Part shown: one piece after another, positions 61,743 to 64,000 of the stretch
Position numbering within the stretch: the stretch's first letter is position 1
Layout: the number at the start of each line of letters is the position of its first letter
Source: Sulfurovum sp.
GTDB taxonomy: Bacteria > Campylobacterota > Campylobacteria > Campylobacterales > Sulfurovaceae
Assembly: GCA_026990595.1 (NCBI GenBank)
Contig: JALXCZ010000008.1
Coordinates: 1-64,000 of the forward strand
Direction of reading: 5' to 3'
Length of the DNA stretch: 64,000 nt
Program-made: the position numbers and the translations under genes
Notes under the pieces: generated by a model
What the model was told of the DNA's origin: nothing
The model's input: only the letters and a program-made list of their open reading frames with translations
Database searches by the model: none

Positions 61743-62390
61743 TTAATCAAAAATCTTCCCGATGATCCCTTTTTCCGGTGGAGTAATATCGGTCATTTCC
61801 ACCACAGAATCACTGTTCTTCTCTCTATAGATTTCTGCAGCATCAGGCTTACCGGTTCTTTCATAAAGTGCTGCAATATTCTCATTGAGCAGATACTGAC
61901 TCATATGAAGTCTGATCAAGATCGTATTGACAAGCGGTGCATACGCCGAACCCGGATACCTTACAAGATATCTGTTCGCATTGGCTATAGAATCCATAAT
62001 AAGCTTTTGATCCTTGTAGACATCTTTGATCCCGAGGAATGCAGCTTTAAGCTTCATGAAGTCTGTGTATTCACGATCATCTCCTTCACCAAAACGTTTA
62101 TTGTACTCATCCAGATAGTAGTTTGCCAACAGGTACTCTTCTTTGTTCATATGTGCATGTGCCAGCATCATAATGGCTGTAGGCATAAGCGGTGAACGCA
62201 TATGCTCACTTTTTAAAGAGATATAATAGGCATCTGCCTTATCCATATTACCGTCACTGATACTCTTTCCTATTTTCTTATACCAGTACAGTGCCGGCTT
62301 ATTGAATTCCGCTACTTCATCTTTGTTGGCACAGCCTACAAATAAAAATGCTAACGCTATTGCTACTAAAATAGTTCTTTTTAATTTCAT
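61743..62390 (-). CDS. bamD: Outer membrane assembly lipoprotein BamD
   Basis: 215 residues with a lipobox (FVGCAN, Cys20). The mature protein has TPR-like helices typical of BamD: ALYWYKKIGKSISDGNMDKA, then HMRSPLMPTAIMMLAHAHM and NANRYLVRYPGSAYAPLV. It is part of the Bam complex that folds beta-barrels into the outer membrane. Same strand as lon, upstream of it. Confidence 0.9.
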   Translation of the reverse strand: MKLKRTILVAIALAFLFVGCANKDEVAEFNKPALYWYKKIGKSISDGNMDKADAYYISLKSEHMRSPLMPTAIMMLAHAHMNKEEYLLANYYLDEYNKRFGEGDDREYTDFMKLKAAFLGIKDVYKDQKLIMDSIANANRYLVRYPGSAYAPLVNTILIRLHMSQYLLNENIAALYERTGKPDAAEIYREKNSDSVVEMTDITPPEKGIIGKIFD

Positions 62391-62502
62391 TGTTTACCTT
62401 CAAATATAATCATAAACTTTATGATATCTCAATGTATGTAAAAAGTGTATTAGGTTTAAGAAGAAATATATAAAATTCCATACGCTTCTCTATAAAACAC
62501 AC

Positions 62503-63198
62503 TTACGAGTCGGGCTGTCCTACTATAAAAGCATGTCCCGTCTGTTGTTCTATGGTTACAAACATATCCGGAATATCCGGATAATTTAAAAATCTGAATT
62601 TTATCGTACAGTCTCCATGCATGAGGGTAGCATCATTGTTTGCTGCATTATAAATGCCTCTATGGGGTCTTCCCAAATGATCGAAAGCAACATGCTGTAC
62701 TGCAATACCTGATGTCCCTGTTGCACCTACAGGTGTATCACATCCGCTAAAATCAATATTTGTGATCCCATACTTCTTTCCAAGAAATATACTGCTGCTC
62801 TCATTTGCTCCGATCGTACTGCTTCCTGCAAGATGGTACATCGGTTTCCCTGAACGCGGATCAGTTGCGACTTCATTCAAGTCTACGTTATTGTCTCCAT
62901 CCCTGCTGGAAGAGATCGTATAGAACCATTTTACTGTGCCGTCTTCTGTATATTGTGCAAAGCGTATATGCCAAAGACTTCTCTGCCAAGGCTGTCCTGT
63001 TGGGTTTCTTGGATCTGTCTTATCATCCATAAGGGCAAGATGCTGTGTATAGCGTATGGCTGAGAGTATATTGTCCGCTGCCTGTTGCTGTACATCACTG
63101 TCTAATCTCGGTATCCCCACTGCTGCAAGTACCCCCAATACCACTATTACCATTACCAGTTCCAACATTGTAAATGCAGCCTGCTTTGTTTTATGCAT
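62503..63198 (-). CDS. Type IV pilin-like / pseudopilin protein
   Basis: 231 residues. A prepilin N-terminus AAFTMLELVMVIVVLGVLAA has the conserved Glu at +5 after a short basic leader (MHKTKQA), with Ala instead of the usual Gly before the cleavage site. The large C-terminal part has cysteines (SGCDTPVG, HGDCTIKF) that could form a disulphide. No other pilus gene is in the window, so major versus minor pilin cannot be decided. Confidence 0.85.
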   Translation of the reverse strand: MHKTKQAAFTMLELVMVIVVLGVLAAVGIPRLDSDVQQQAADNILSAIRYTQHLALMDDKTDPRNPTGQPWQRSLWHIRFAQYTEDGTVKWFYTISSSRDGDNNVDLNEVATDPRSGKPMYHLAGSSTIGANESSSIFLGKKYGITNIDFSGCDTPVGATGTSGIAVQHVAFDHLGRPHRGIYNAANNDATLMHGDCTIKFRFLNYPDIPDMFVTIEQQTGHAFIVGQPDS

Positions 63199-63298
63199 AT
63201 CAAACCTTATAGTGTGTCAAATAACACAAAGTATATCCCTTTTTGACTAAAAAGAATGTGTTAATCATAATTTCCCTATAATAATACCATATTATTTT

Positions 63299-63327
63299 TT
63301 GACTTTTTTTGACTTTTTTTTGTTAGA
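63299..63327 (+). promoter_or_regulatory. 29-nt T-rich motif, copy 2 (upstream of secreted-protein gene)
   Basis: TTGAC, TTTTTTT, GAC, TTTTTTTT, GTTAGA. It is identical in spacing to 53393-53421 with three A/T differences. It lies 65 bases upstream of the ATG of the secreted-protein gene, a likely promoter position. Confidence 0.5.
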
Positions 63328-63391
63328 ATGGAAAAGATGGGGTTAGATTCTACTTGGATCTACGGATTTATTTATGTATTAGGAGTTTGGA

Positions 63392-64000
63392 ATGAAGATA
63401 CAATATATTATTAAATTATTATCACGATTATGTTTAGCAGGGTTATTAACAATCAATATTATTTCAGCAGCTGAATTAGCACATGATGACTTTAACTCCG
63501 GTAGTTTGGACGGATGGTCAGGCAGTGGTGTTTCAAGTAATTCAGGGTGGTTACAGATCAATCGTGACAAAACTGCTTCAAAAACCTACAATTTAGGCTT
63601 AAGCAATGCCGACAAATCTGTTACCATAAAATTACGTGTTGATGCCGTAGGTTCATGGGATGAGAGTGGGTCTTATCAAGACTATTTTAATATTTTAGTC
63701 AATGGATCGAATGTTAAAACATATTCACCAAGTGAAGGAATTTATATTTATTCTCTAACAAGCACGCTTGATTCTTCCGGAAAAATTACTTTGGATCTTA
63801 ACCCTGATACAACAGCAAACAGCGAATATGCAAAAATTGATTATGTCATCATTGATGATACAGTGGATCCCACAGTATACACAACCGGTTTCCACGATTT
63901 TGACCTTATCAATCCTCCCTCTACAAGGAATATTCTAGGTAACTACGCAATTGCCGGTAACACTGTTATGTGTCTTACAGAAAAAACTACCGGATATGGC
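63392..64000 (+). CDS. Secreted protein, N-terminal part (3' end outside window)
   Basis: 203 codons are visible, open to the window end. AGGAG lies 6 bases before the ATG. A signal peptide covers about 1-30 (LLSRLCLAGLLTINIISAAE). The mature part starts DDFNSGSLDGWSGSGVSS, a pattern common at the start of lectin-like or jelly-roll domains of surface proteins, followed by beta-rich sequence. It is probably the start of a large exported or surface-attached protein. Not visible as a full-length frame because it has no stop here. Family not identified. Confidence 0.8.
   Translation, partial: MKIQYIIKLLSRLCLAGLLTINIISAAELAHDDFNSGSLDGWSGSGVSSNSGWLQINRDKTASKTYNLGLSNADKSVTIKLRVDAVGSWDESGSYQDYFNILVNGSNVKTYSPSEGIYIYSLTSTLDSSGKITLDLNPDTTANSEYAKIDYVIIDDTVDPTVYTTGFHDFDLINPPSTRNILGNYAIAGNTVMCLTEKTTGYG

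Noticed and set aside
1-64000. CRISPR arrays, rRNA genes or prophage structural genes
   Set aside because: No regularly spaced direct repeats, no rRNA sequence and no capsid, tail or terminase gene were seen.

Overview
The window looks like a chromosome segment of a Campylobacterota (epsilonproteobacterial) bacterium, most likely near Sulfurovum. Signs are a stand-alone atpE with a signal-like N-terminus, a desulforubrerythrin of the Campylobacter Rrc type, a 6S-like RNA beside purD, AT-rich intergenic DNA with periodic T-runs, and short tightly packed operons. This placement is inference from gene families; no search was run.

Layout. 1-12.2 kb: end of a DUF1800 gene and its DUF1501 partner, recR with a Dabb-domain gene, dnaJ, an iron/oxygen-defence pair (ferritin-like protein and desulforubrerythrin), a DUF5718 protein, small membrane and lipoprotein genes, a serine hydrolase and an M16 peptidase. 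12.2-32.2 kb: an accessory island. Its right end carries three overlapping tyrosine-recombinase genes plus a small coiled-coil protein (Tn554 / recombinase-in-trio type) abutting the 3' end of the HU gene. Its left end carries a 30-nt copy of the HU 3' end, preceded by a decayed copy of the same coiled-coil gene, so at least two related elements seem to have integrated in tandem at hup. The cargo is one long leftward block: a one-TRD HsdS-like protein, HsdM, RhuM, full HsdS, a PD-(D/E)xK-type protein, a membrane-GAF protein with a Panacea-domain partner, HsdR and a YgjP-type metallopeptidase. Left of it lie XRE regulators, inverted-repeat operator-like DNA, an ATPase-like protein without Walker A, a possible 31-residue hydrophobic peptide gene, an IS3-type fragment and pseudogenes.

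32.2-53.4 kb: core genes. hup, tRNA-Leu(GAG), atpE, pnp, a phosphoribosyltransferase / J-domain / lptD overlapping group, purD, a candidate 6S RNA, hemD, a CDF cation exporter, a GGDEF-EAL protein, htpG, guaA, nhaD, nadB, a DUF721 gene and uvrC. 53.4-59.1 kb: a signalling operon (PAS protein, HPt-type protein, nitrate/nitrite-sensor-like hybrid kinase, single-domain response regulator) preceded by what looks like a GEMM-I cyclic di-GMP riboswitch. 59.2-64 kb: lon, bamD, a type IV pilin-like gene and the start of a secreted protein. A 29-nt motif upstream of the signalling operon recurs, at 26 of 29 positions, just upstream of the secreted-protein gene, which suggests shared control.

The strongest candidates for something new are the HU-targeted tandem trio element with its compound type I restriction cargo, the membrane-GAF/Panacea pair inside it, and the c-di-GMP riboswitch on a phosphorelay operon. 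Three long imperfect hairpins in core intergenic regions are also unexplained.
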